A DNA stretch of 33,747 nt from Bacteroides timonensis (GTDB lineage Bacteria; Bacteroidota; Bacteroidia; Bacteroidales; Bacteroidaceae): positions 1-33,747 of the forward strand of contig NZ_CBVI010000150.1 of NCBI RefSeq assembly GCF_000513195.1, written 5' to 3'. The notes beneath the pieces are model-generated. The model had not been told where the DNA came from and did not search any database. It saw nothing but the letters and a program-made list of their open reading frames with translations. The translations under genes were made by a program, and so were the position numbers. Below, one piece after another: positions 7,804 through 15,641 of the stretch. Within the stretch, counting starts at the first letter, position 1, and each line of letters begins with the position of its first letter.

Positions 7804-8778
7804 ATGTTTACAGCTTCCGAGCTTCTCGAAAATTTTAATTCTCATATTGCTGGCTTACAATTTACGCGTACTCCGAAAGGATTGTATGCTCCGGTAGAAT
7901 ATGTATTATCTATGGGTGGAAAAAGAATTCGCCCGGTGTTAATGTTGCTGGCTTACAATTTGTACAAGGAAGACGTGACCCGTATCTATGCTCCGGCCAC
8001 AGGTATCGAAGTTTATCATAATTATACCCTTTTGCATGATGATTTGATGGATCGTGCGGATCGCCGTAGAGGAAAAGAAACCGTCCACAAAGTTTGGAAT
8101 GATAATACTGCTATCCTTTCGGGAGATGCGATGTTGGTGCTTGCTTATCAGTTTATGGCAGAATGTCCTTCGACTTTTCTGAAAGAGGTTATGGATCTTT
8201 TCAGTTTGACGGCACTTGAAATTTGTGAAGGCCAGCAAATGGATATGGAGTTTGAGCAGAGGAATGATGTAACTGCAGAAGAATATCTGGAGATGATTCG
8301 TCTGAAAACTGCCGTGTTGTTGGCGGCGAGTCTGAAGATTGGAGCTCGTTTGGGGGGCGCTTCGGTAGAAGACGCTGATCGTTTATATGATTTTGGTATG
8401 CATATAGGTGTTGCCTTCCAGTTGAAAGATGATTTGCTGGATGTATATGGCAATGCTAAAGTGTTTGGAAAAAATATAGGTGGGGATATTCTCTGTAATA
8501 AAAAAACATATATGCTGATTAAAGCATTGGAGCATGCGAATGCGGATCAGCATAACCAGTTGAATAGCTGGATAAACGCAGAGACTTTCCAGCCGGCAGA
8601 GAAAATTGCAGCTGTGACGGAACTGTATGACCGGATTGGTGTAAAAGCAGTTTGCGAAAATAAGATATTGGAATATAGCAACCGGGCAATGGAAAGCCTT
8701 GCAGCTGTTAGTATTGCAGAAGAAAAAAAAGAAGAACTGAAAAAGATAATAGAAAATTTGATACACAGAGAAGTTTAA
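7804..8778 (+). CDS. Polyprenyl (isoprenyl) diphosphate synthase
   Basis: A trans-isoprenyl diphosphate synthase of 324 aa. It condenses IPP onto an allylic diphosphate. The first Asp-rich motif DDLMD is at 79-83, followed by RADRRRGK. The second, KDDLLD, is in the helix GVAFQLKDDLLDVYGN. GGKRIRP (38-44) binds the IPP diphosphate. The residue five positions before the first Asp is aromatic (Y74), which in characterised type I enzymes tends to limit chain length to about C15-C20; this points away from a long-chain quinone-tail synthase, but weakly. It heads an operon with a conserved hypothetical gene and tatD. Confidence 0.93.
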   Translation: MFTASELLENFNSHIAGLQFTRTPKGLYAPVEYVLSMGGKRIRPVLMLLAYNLYKEDVTRIYAPATGIEVYHNYTLLHDDLMDRADRRRGKETVHKVWNDNTAILSGDAMLVLAYQFMAECPSTFLKEVMDLFSLTALEICEGQQMDMEFEQRNDVTAEEYLEMIRLKTAVLLAASLKIGARLGGASVEDADRLYDFGMHIGVAFQLKDDLLDVYGNAKVFGKNIGGDILCNKKTYMLIKALEHANADQHNQLNSWINAETFQPAEKIAAVTELYDRIGVKAVCENKILEYSNRAMESLAAVSIAEEKKEELKKIIENLIHREV

Positions 8779-8796
8779 CTGTACTTTTTTGTAACT

Positions 8797-9510
8797 ATGC
8801 CTTATAGAAGATTACCAAATACAGACCAGGCGAGAATACGGGCACTGAAAGCAGTGGTTGCAAAAACTGATACCCATAACCTCTATGATTTGGCAGTTTC
8901 TTTAAAGACGTTGACTGAAGCCCGGAATTTCTTGATGAGATTTGAAGCTGCCCAATCGTATTATGCCCAGTGCTTTGAACGTCAGTCGCAAGCAGGGCGT
9001 AAGCATCAGGCCAATGTTAAGATGGCTCGTCTGTATATCTCTCATTTCATTCAGGTATTGAACCTGGCTGTTATTCGCTCGGAAGTGCGTGCAGCCCATA
9101 AATCTTATTATGGTTTGCCGGCTGATAGTTCAAATGTACCGGATTTATCGACGGAGGCAGCCTTGGTGGAGTGGGGGCGAAAAATTATAGATGGAGAAAC
9201 CAAGCGGACTTCTCAAGGGGGGATTCCTATTTATAATCCTACTATTGCGAAGGTTAGAGTTCATTATGATATTTTTACAGATAGTTATGATCGACAGAAA
9301 AATTTGCAGGCTTTAACTGCCCGTAGTTTAGATTCTCTTTCTGCTATGCGAACTACTGCAGATGAATTGATCTTGGATATATGGAATCAGGTGGAAAAAA
9401 AGTTTGAAGATGTTGCTTCCAATGAAAAACGATTGGAATTATGCCGTGATTACGGGCTGATTTATTATTATCGTACTGGTGAGAAACGAATAGAAAAAGT
9501 AAACGAATGA
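8797..9510 (+). CDS. Conserved hypothetical protein between polyprenyl synthase and tatD
   Basis: I do not recognise this 237-aa protein beyond its being a Bacteroidota-type hypothetical. It has no signal peptide or membrane segment, is rich in Arg, Lys and Ala, and looks largely helical. Helical stretches around residues 30-100 and 170-225 alternate charged and hydrophobic residues. It begins 18 bp after the synthase and its last four bases (ATGA) overlap the tatD start, so it is tightly co-translated. A cytoplasmic soluble role is all that can be inferred. Confidence 0.8.
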   Translation: MPYRRLPNTDQARIRALKAVVAKTDTHNLYDLAVSLKTLTEARNFLMRFEAAQSYYAQCFERQSQAGRKHQANVKMARLYISHFIQVLNLAVIRSEVRAAHKSYYGLPADSSNVPDLSTEAALVEWGRKIIDGETKRTSQGGIPIYNPTIAKVRVHYDIFTDSYDRQKNLQALTARSLDSLSAMRTTADELILDIWNQVEKKFEDVASNEKRLELCRDYGLIYYYRTGEKRIEKVNE

Positions 9511-10286
9511 GATTGATAGATACACATTCCCATCTTTTTTTGGAGGAGTTTTCAGAGGATTTCCCACAGGTTATTGAGCGTGCACGTGCTGCCGGAGTTA
9601 CTCATATATTTATGCCCAATATTGACAGTACGACTATTGAAGCAATGCTGTCAGCCTGTAGCGTTTATAAAGGATACTGTTTTCCTATGATTGGTTTGCA
9701 TCCTACTTCTGTCAATGCCAATTATGAAAAAGAATTGGAAATAGTTGCTCGCGAATTGAAGTTTTCTAAGGAATATGTTGCTATAGGGGAGATCGGCATG
9801 GATCTTTATTGGGACAAAACTTACCTGAAAGAGCAGCAAATAGTACTGGATAAACAAGTCAACTGGGCTTTGGAATATGATCTTCCTGTAGTAATCCATT
9901 GCCGGGATGCCTTTGATTATATATATAAGGTGCTGGAACCTTACAAAAAGACTCCTTTAAGAGGAATATTTCATAGCTTTACAGGAACGGCAGAAGAAGC
10001 CACCCGCGTATTGGAGTTTTCCGATTTCTTCATTGGAATTAATGGTGTGGTTACTTTTAAGAAGTCCCACCTTCCGGAAATTTTGGCAGGAATACCATTA
10101 GAAAAGATTGTTCTTGAAACAGATTCTCCTTATCTGACTCCAGTTCCGAATCGTGGTAGGAGGAATGAAAGTGCCTATGTGAAGGATACTTTGATGAAGG
10201 TTTCTGAAATTTACGGGATGTCTCCTGAGGCTGTTGGAGACGTTACTTCGGAAAACGCTTTAAAAGTGTTTGGAATGCTCAAATAA
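9507..10286 (+). CDS. tatD: TatD-family metal-dependent hydrolase (putative DNase)
   Basis: This 259-aa amidohydrolase-fold protein carries the TatD metal ligands in order: DTHSHL at 5-10, GEIGMDLYW (near 90-98), VVIHCRD (near 130), FHSFTG (near 153) and ETDSPYLTP near the C-terminus. Family members are Mg-dependent 3'-5' DNases, with D-aminoacyl-tRNA deacylase activity reported for some. Length and motif spacing are complete. The start overlaps the upstream hypothetical gene by four bases. Confidence 0.93.
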   Translation: MRLIDTHSHLFLEEFSEDFPQVIERARAAGVTHIFMPNIDSTTIEAMLSACSVYKGYCFPMIGLHPTSVNANYEKELEIVARELKFSKEYVAIGEIGMDLYWDKTYLKEQQIVLDKQVNWALEYDLPVVIHCRDAFDYIYKVLEPYKKTPLRGIFHSFTGTAEEATRVLEFSDFFIGINGVVTFKKSHLPEILAGIPLEKIVLETDSPYLTPVPNRGRRNESAYVKDTLMKVSEIYGMSPEAVGDVTSENALKVFGMLK

Positions 10287-10448
10287 CATCGGAAAGATTT
10301 TAAAGTTTATTAATTTTGAGATTTTATTAAAGATAAAACGGGGAGAATGAAGGGCAAGAACGAAAAAAAGAATACATTTGTAGCTGAAAACGCTTGTGGT
10401 TCGCATTTTTTTTGTAATTTGCAGCCGTTTTTGAAAGAGGCCTCTATT

Positions 10449-10536
10449 GGAGAGATGCTCGAGTGGTTGAAGAGGCACGCCTGGAAAGCGTGTATACCTC
10501 TAAAGGGTATCCGGGGTTCGAATCCCCGTCTCTCCG
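10449..10536 (+). tRNA. tRNA-Ser (anticodon GGA)
   Basis: A class II tRNA of 88 nt. The acceptor GGAGAGA (10449-10455) pairs with TCTCTCC (10529-10535), with G as discriminator. The anticodon stem CACGC/GCGTG encloses the loop CTGGAAA, giving anticodon GGA. A long variable arm (ATACC/GGGTAT) follows. The T arm is CGGGG-TTCGAAT-CCCCG. The 3' CCA is not encoded (GCA follows). The serine identity agrees with the long variable arm and G discriminator. Confidence 0.97.
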
Positions 10537-10615
10537 CAGGATGAAAGAAAAAACAAAAACAATAAATGAATATAATAAACAAATTAATTAATTAATCTTA
10601 AAAATTAGACACACA

Positions 10616-11419
10616 ATGAAAAAGTTATTTGCAATTGTTGCTGTGATGGGAGTCTTAACATTTGGCTCAACTCAACTTGCTCAGGCTCAAGATGCTCCTG
10701 CAGCGGAACAAACAGAACAAGCTGCTCCTGCAGCTCAGGCGGCTCCTGCCGGTGATGCTACTGTAGAAGCAGAAGAAGGCGGTATTCACAAGGAAATTAA
10801 AACTAAGTTTATTGAAGGTACTGCATCTTTCATGAGTTTGGTTGCTATTGCTTTGGTTATCGGTCTTGCATTCTGTATTGAACGTATCATTTATTTGAGC
10901 TTAGCTGAAATCAACACAAAGAAGTTCTTGGCTGCTATTGAAGCTGCTTTGGAAAAAGGCGACGTAGAAGCTGCTAAAGACATCGCACGTAGTACAAGAG
11001 GTCCTATCGCTTCTATTTATTACCAAGGCTTATTGAGAATCGATCAAGGTCTTGACGTAGTTGAGAAGTCAGTCGTATCTTATGGTGGTGTACAAGCTGG
11101 TTATCTGGAAAAAGGTTGTTCTTGGATTACGCTGTTCATCGCAATGGCTCCGTCTTTGGGATTCTTGGGTACTGTAATCGGTATGGTGCAGGCATTTGAT
11201 AAGATCCAACAAGTAGGTGATATTTCTCCGACGGTTGTAGCAGGTGGTATGAAAGTTGCCTTGATTACAACTATCTTCGGTTTGATCGTTGCTTTGATTC
11301 TGCAGGTATTCTATAACTATATCCTGTCTAAGATTGAGGCTTTGACCAGCGAAATGGAAGACTCTTCTATCACTCTGTTGGACATGGTTATCAAATATAA
11401 CTTGAAATACAAAAAATAA
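10616..11419 (+). CDS. exbB: ExbB/TolQ/MotA-family proton channel
   Basis: This 267-aa inner-membrane protein belongs to the channel subunit family that energises TonB. Residues 1-24 form a signal-like hydrophobic segment ending AQAQ, followed by an Ala/Pro/Glu-rich stretch (about 26-55). Three family transmembrane helices follow at about 66-88, 170-190 and 210-235. The conserved cores are GFLGTVIGMVQAF and the VAGGMKVALITTIFGL segment. The extra N-terminal segment is longer than in E. coli ExbB, as is common in Bacteroidota. It is first in a four-gene operon; spacing to the next gene is 5 bp. Confidence 0.94.
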   Translation: MKKLFAIVAVMGVLTFGSTQLAQAQDAPAAEQTEQAAPAAQAAPAGDATVEAEEGGIHKEIKTKFIEGTASFMSLVAIALVIGLAFCIERIIYLSLAEINTKKFLAAIEAALEKGDVEAAKDIARSTRGPIASIYYQGLLRIDQGLDVVEKSVVSYGGVQAGYLEKGCSWITLFIAMAPSLGFLGTVIGMVQAFDKIQQVGDISPTVVAGGMKVALITTIFGLIVALILQVFYNYILSKIEALTSEMEDSSITLLDMVIKYNLKYKK

Positions 11420-11424
11420 GAGAA

Positions 11425-11910
11425 ATGGCTAAATTATCATATAGAGTATCATATTATGTACTGTATGTTTTGTTCGCTGCTATTTTAGTGGTATTGGGCT
11501 TATTCTACTTTGGTGGAGATGCTCAGGGCGATGCAAAACTGATAGGTGTTGACCCCGAAATGTGGCAACCTGCACAGACAGATAGTCTGCTATACTTAAT
11601 GTATGGTTTGTTTGTTTTGACTGTTATTGCAATGGTAGCTGGTTTTATTTTGCAGTTTGGTAGCGCATTAAAAGATAATCCTGTAAAAGCTCTGAAATCA
11701 CTGGTAGGTGTTATTTTACTGGTTATTGTAATGATCGTTGCTTGGTCTATGGGTAGTGGAGAACAGATGAATATACCAGGTTATAGTGGAACAGATAATG
11801 TTCCGTTCTGGTTGAAGGTTACTGACATGTTCCTGTATACTATTTATTTCTTACTGGGAGCAACGGTTCTTGCAATGCTTTTCAGTAGTATTAAAAAGAA
11901 ATTATCATAA
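11425..11910 (+). CDS. Conserved membrane protein within the exb operon
   Basis: This 161-aa protein has four predicted membrane spans at about 10-28, 56-78, 90-107 and 131-153, and short charged ends. I recognise no enzymatic motif. It lies 5 bp after exbB and 36 bp before exbD. That position recurs in Bacteroidota exb operons, so a structural or accessory role in the ExbB-ExbD complex is a reasonable inference but not shown. Confidence 0.82.
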   Translation: MAKLSYRVSYYVLYVLFAAILVVLGLFYFGGDAQGDAKLIGVDPEMWQPAQTDSLLYLMYGLFVLTVIAMVAGFILQFGSALKDNPVKALKSLVGVILLVIVMIVAWSMGSGEQMNIPGYSGTDNVPFWLKVTDMFLYTIYFLLGATVLAMLFSSIKKKLS

Positions 11911-11946
11911 TCGATTGAGGGAACTCAATCTAATGGAGTAATTACA

Positions 11947-12540
11947 ATGGCAAAAGGAAAAAGAAAAGTTCCTGATATAAACTCAAGTTCTACAGCGGAT
12001 ATCGCTTTCCTATTGTTAATCTTCTTCTTGATTACGACTTCTATGGATACGGACCGTGGTTTGGCAAGACGTTTGCCGCCACCACCCGAACAAGACCAAA
12101 AGAAGGACGATTCGGATAAGGTTAAGGAGCGTAACGTAATGACAGTCTTCCTGAACATGAACGACCAGTTGATGTGTAGTGGAGAATATGTTAGTATAGA
12201 TCAGTTGAGAGATAAAGCAAAAGAATTCATTGCCAACCCGTATAATGATGAGTCTAAACCGGAAAAGCATGCGAAAGACATTCCTTTCTTCGGGACTATG
12301 CAGATTACGGAAAAGCATGTAGTTTCTTTGCGTTGTGACCGTGGTTCTTCCTATAAAGCATACTTAGCAGTTCAGAACGAATTGGTAGCTGCTTATAATG
12401 AGTTGAGAGATGAATTAGCTCAGGAAAAATTTGGAAAGAACTATGCAGCTTTGGGCGAAGACGAGCAAAAAGCAATTCGTGATGTATATCCTCAGAAGAT
12501 CTCTGAGGCAGAACCTAAAAAGTACGGAGAAAAGAAGTAA
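11947..12540 (+). CDS. exbD: ExbD/TolR-family biopolymer transport protein (first copy)
   Basis: This is a 197-aa protein with a short basic N-terminus, the signature VPDINSSSTADIAFLLLIFF (8-27) covering the membrane helix and its essential Asp, and a periplasmic domain. It has a proline-rich linker (LPPPPEQDQ) and an extended C-terminal region not found in enterobacterial ExbD (about 140 aa). It acts with ExbB as the proton-conducting stator. Its stop shares one base with the start of the second exbD. Confidence 0.92.
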   Translation: MAKGKRKVPDINSSSTADIAFLLLIFFLITTSMDTDRGLARRLPPPPEQDQKKDDSDKVKERNVMTVFLNMNDQLMCSGEYVSIDQLRDKAKEFIANPYNDESKPEKHAKDIPFFGTMQITEKHVVSLRCDRGSSYKAYLAVQNELVAAYNELRDELAQEKFGKNYAALGEDEQKAIRDVYPQKISEAEPKKYGEKK

Positions 12541-13004
12541 TGGGAAAATTTAATAAGACTGGTAAACGCGAAATGCCTGCGTTGAATACTTCTTCTCTGC
12601 CTGACCTTATCTTTACTTTGTTGTTCTTCTTTATGATTGTAACAACAATGCGTGAGGTAACATTAAAGGTTGAGTTTAAGGTTCCGCAAGCTACTGAGTT
12701 GGAAAAACTGGAAAAGAAATCTTTGGTTACGTTTATCTATGTAGGAAAGCCTACAGCTGAGTTCCGTAAGAAACTGGGTAATGAAAGTCGTATCCAATTG
12801 AACGACAGCTATGCTGAAGTTGCTGAAATCCAAGATTATATTATTGGTGAACGTGCCAGTATGAAGGAAGAAGATCAACCGCAGATGACTGTTTCTTTGA
12901 AAGTAGACCAAGATACGAAAATGGGTATCGTAACAGATATCAAAGAAGCTCTTCGTAAAGCTTATGCATTGAAACTTAACTATTCTGCGCAGCCGCGTCA
13001 GTAA
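12540..13004 (+). CDS. exbD: ExbD/TolR-family biopolymer transport protein (second copy)
   Basis: This is a 154-aa paralogue of the preceding protein. It has the same arrangement: MPALNTSSLPDLIFTLLFFF (13-32), with the membrane Asp in SLPD, then a periplasmic domain. It overlaps the upstream gene by one base. Two different ExbD chains in one operon suggest a heteromeric stator, which is common in Bacteroidota. A terminator follows 24 bp after the stop. Confidence 0.92.
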   Translation: MGKFNKTGKREMPALNTSSLPDLIFTLLFFFMIVTTMREVTLKVEFKVPQATELEKLEKKSLVTFIYVGKPTAEFRKKLGNESRIQLNDSYAEVAEIQDYIIGERASMKEEDQPQMTVSLKVDQDTKMGIVTDIKEALRKAYALKLNYSAQPRQ

Positions 13005-13028
13005 GAAGTTAAATCAAACTATATAAAT

Positions 13029-13058
13029 AAAGGGTGCTTATTTGAATAGGCACCCTTT
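13029..13058. terminator. Bidirectional terminator between exbD and the GNAT gene
   Basis: The stem AAAGGGTGC (13029-13037) pairs with GCACCCTTT (13050-13058). Inner TATT/AATA pairing extends the stem. A T-rich run follows on the plus strand and an A-to-T flank serves the convergent minus-strand gene. Confidence 0.9.
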
Positions 13059-13063
13059 ATTTT

Positions 13064-13600
13064 TTATTTTTGTACGTTATATACTTCCCGATATATAGAG
13101 TTTTTTACTGTTTCAAAATCCCTTTCACACTCTAAATTTCCGTGTGCCATAAGTAGCATGGGTAAATAATCATCCCCGGGTCTGTATGGAGGCTGAAGAT
13201 ATGGTTTCTCCCAAAGAGCAAATCCTTGGCGCTTGTAGAAATTAATACGCCTTTGGGCCATTTCTTCTTCCGGCATTTCCACTTCCAGAACAATAGGATG
13301 TTGAAGCAACTCGCATAAATGATTTAAAACGTTCTTTCCATGTCCACCATTACGCTGGGCCGGATCAACAGCAAAGTGTTCTACGTAATAGAATTTGCCG
13401 AAATCCCAATAGGTAATGAATCCTACAGGAGTATCATGGTGGAAAATAATATTGTTATAGAAATGAGGTTTGCTATCAGTGTACAGGCGCAGTTCTTCTA
13501 ACGGTCGGTATTCTTCAGGCGGGAAGGCGGCGGTTATTAACTGTTCCATGTACTCATACAAAAATCCATCAGCGGTGCTGATACGTTGAAGTCTGATCAT
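13064..13600 (-). CDS. GNAT-family N-acetyltransferase
   Basis: This 178-aa protein has the GNAT core. The beta-strand FYYVEHFAVDPAQR is followed by the acetyl-CoA loop RNGGHGKN (about 93-100) and the helix after it. The strand PIVLEVEMPEEE leads to a FYKRQGFAL motif typical of motif B. The substrate is unknown. It begins 31 bp after the M64 peptidase stop, on the same strand, and is probably co-transcribed with it. Confidence 0.9.
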   Translation of the reverse strand: MIRLQRISTADGFLYEYMEQLITAAFPPEEYRPLEELRLYTDSKPHFYNNIIFHHDTPVGFITYWDFGKFYYVEHFAVDPAQRNGGHGKNVLNHLCELLQHPIVLEVEMPEEEMAQRRINFYKRQGFALWEKPYLQPPYRPGDDYLPMLLMAHGNLECERDFETVKNSIYREVYNVQK

Positions 13601-13631
13601 AATGTTGGTCTTTAAAGTTTAGTTTCTCTTA

Positions 13632-14909
13632 TTATTTGGTATAAAAATCAATGAGTCTTTGCAGTGATCGTTGGCATACCGGGCAGAATGTTGAATATTC
13701 ATTGGTGCGCATACGGCAGTTATCAGCGGGACGGAATATGCCTTTGGCTGAATATCCACCTCCTTCATATACTCCTACCGGATACTTTGCCTGTTCGTTG
13801 ACAGGGGTAGGAATAGGAGTACCTTTAATGAGCATGTCTTCCCATTTAGAAGCGAAATCGATACGGGTACTTATGTTTTGTTCCCAAGGTTCTATATCCA
13901 ATGGGTAGGTATCTGTCATGACATCATCGTTGTAGAAATATTCATCGGCCAACCCTCCGAAACTGTGTCCGAACTCGTGTACAACTACCGGGCGGAACAT
14001 TGGGTGATGAGCTGTAGTCAGGGTATAAGCATTATAGATGCCACCACCTCCATACTCTTCAGTATTGGCAAGAATAATAATGTGTTCATATGGTATTCCG
14101 GCCAAAGCATCGTGTATGGATTTGACACGACGGGTAGTTAGATAACGGTCAGAATAGAATGTACTGAAATGGGAATTAAAGGCTGTATGTTTCCATTCTC
14201 CCAAACGGGGAACACTCACCCCTGTGTCATCAGATGGGCTGGCAACAGCTACAATATTGAAGCGATCTTTCATACTCTTGAACGGTTCGTGTGCGAATAG
14301 GCTTTCACAGGCGATTTCCGCATCCTGATAGAATACGTTCATCTCTGCAGGAGTATATCCTTCGGCAAGAATGGCCACGTCAATGCACTTGTCAGTTTCA
14401 CCATTCTTTAGCAGATATTTATGTGGAGTGATGTGTGCAGTTCCTTTCTGATGAATAAGTATATCATTAGGGCGTACAGTGTGCGTCAGATGTGTACGCA
14501 CTTCTTTTCTCGGGCTTAACAGGGTGATCTCTATTTCCACAGGACGGAGCGGGTAGGGTAGTAGGAAGGTATTTTCAAATCCTTTGGTGACAGCTTTGGC
14601 TTCGTCCGTTTCCAGCCACTCTTGAAAGAGGGAAGAGAAAGAAGTAGTATAGATTGTCTTTCCACTTTCCAAATCCTTCATGATGATTTGTCCATTACCT
14701 TGCAAAGGTAATTCAGCTAAATGATGACGCCTTCCGGCCCATGATGGAAGTACGGACAGTTCATCCAGACATACATTCTGGCGGGCAGCATTTCCTGTAA
14801 AGATATAATCAATACGCAATGTTTTATCGGCAAAATACTCAGTATAGTTTTGCGCATGACCTATTGTAACCATCAGTAAGCACAATGCAAGTACAAGATA
14901 TTTTTTCAT
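13632..14909 (-). CDS. M64-family (IgA-peptidase-like) secreted zinc metallopeptidase
   Basis: This is a 425-aa exported protein. The signal peptide spans 1-19 (cleavage after GHA) and an N-terminal beta domain (about 20-150) fits Peptidase_M64_N. The catalytic domain follows, with the zinc motif HEFGHSFGGLADEY at 311-324 (HExGHxxxGxxDE). The prototype M64 enzyme of Clostridium ramosum cleaves human IgA; Bacteroides homologues are common and mostly untested. No lipobox is present, so it is likely periplasmic or exported. Its promoter lies in a duplicated 74-bp element that also precedes the methyltransferase gene at 23512. Confidence 0.92.
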   Translation of the reverse strand: MKKYLVLALCLLMVTIGHAQNYTEYFADKTLRIDYIFTGNAARQNVCLDELSVLPSWAGRRHHLAELPLQGNGQIIMKDLESGKTIYTTSFSSLFQEWLETDEAKAVTKGFENTFLLPYPLRPVEIEITLLSPRKEVRTHLTHTVRPNDILIHQKGTAHITPHKYLLKNGETDKCIDVAILAEGYTPAEMNVFYQDAEIACESLFAHEPFKSMKDRFNIVAVASPSDDTGVSVPRLGEWKHTAFNSHFSTFYSDRYLTTRRVKSIHDALAGIPYEHIIILANTEEYGGGGIYNAYTLTTAHHPMFRPVVVHEFGHSFGGLADEYFYNDDVMTDTYPLDIEPWEQNISTRIDFASKWEDMLIKGTPIPTPVNEQAKYPVGVYEGGGYSAKGIFRPADNCRMRTNEYSTFCPVCQRSLQRLIDFYTK

Positions 14910-14933
14910 AACAATCTAATTTTGTAGTTATAG

Positions 14934-15007
14934 GCAAAGATAATGCAAATTGAGCGCAGAACTTTCATGCTCGCATGAAAAGTTATGCCGAGATGCAGCT
15001 TATCTTC
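14934..15007 (-). promoter_or_regulatory. Promoter-bearing repeat element, copy A (drives the M64 gene)
   Basis: Read on the minus strand, this 74-bp segment matches 23411-23485 at nearly every position. It holds a dyad (AACTTTCATGC / GCATGAAA-AGTT, 14960-14984) and, after a short AT-rich spacer, a -7 box TATCTTTG at 14935-14942. The -7 box sits 25 bp before the M64 start codon. No TTTG -33 box is present; the dyad edge occupies that position. Confidence 0.8.
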
Positions 15008-15094
15008 TTTTCACCCTGTTTATCGTAACTGTGGGTTTATTCATTTTTTAGCAAGAAAAGTAATAAATCGTATTTTTATTGGGAAAAATTTCGC

Positions 15095-15124
15095 TAACTT
15101 TGCACATTATCGTATGAGAATACG
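15095..15124 (+). promoter_or_regulatory. -7 element and 5'-end dyad of the Lrp-like gene
   Basis: TAACTTTG at 15095-15102 matches the -7 consensus. A small dyad CGTAT-GAGA-ATACG at 15111-15124 follows, falling at or just after the likely transcription start, where an autoregulator could bind or a 5' hairpin could form. Confidence 0.5.
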
Positions 15125-15161
15125 GTGAAGCAATCGTTATTTATTAATCATAAAATTAGAA

Positions 15162-15638
15162 ATGGGACATCATCAATTGGATACTTTAGACGAGCAAATA
15201 CTGAAATTGATTGCAGATAATGCCCGTATTCCTTTCCTGGAAGTGGCGAGAGCTTGCAATGTTTCCGGTGCAGCCATACATCAACGCATACAAAAATTGA
15301 CGAATTTAGGTATCTTGAAAGGTTCGGAGTACGTCATCGATCCGGAAAAAATCGGTTATGAGACTTGTGCCTATATTGGCATTTATCTGAAAGATCCGGA
15401 ATCTTTTGACGCAGTGACAAAGGCACTTGAAGCTATTCCCGAAGTTGTGGAATGTCACTTTACGACGGGTAAATATGATATGTTTATTAAACTTTACGCA
15501 CGCAATAATCATCATTTGCTGAGCATTATCCACGATAAATTACAGCCGTTGGGGTTAGCGCGCACAGAAACACTAATATCCTTCCATGAAGCCATAAAAC
15601 GGCAGATGCCAATCATGGTGGAGGTGGATGAAGATTAG
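15162..15638 (+). CDS. Lrp/AsnC-family transcriptional regulator
   Basis: This 158-aa regulator has an N-terminal winged helix-turn-helix (LDEQILKLIADNARIPFLEV, then VSGAAIHQRIQKL at about 36-48). A C-terminal RAM effector domain runs from about 68 to 140, including the strand VVECHFTTGKYD and its Gly turn. Family members sense amino acids or related ligands and often act on neighbouring genes. It is divergent from the M64 peptidase and meets folA tail to tail with only three bases between stop codons, with no room for a terminator. Confidence 0.93.
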   Translation: MGHHQLDTLDEQILKLIADNARIPFLEVARACNVSGAAIHQRIQKLTNLGILKGSEYVIDPEKIGYETCAYIGIYLKDPESFDAVTKALEAIPEVVECHFTTGKYDMFIKLYARNNHHLLSIIHDKLQPLGLARTETLISFHEAIKRQMPIMVEVDED

Positions 15639-15641
15639 GAA

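Noticed and set aside
10449..10538. Attachment site for an integrated element at tRNA-Ser
   Set aside because: No integrase gene and no repeat of the tRNA 3' end is seen downstream; exbB follows directly.
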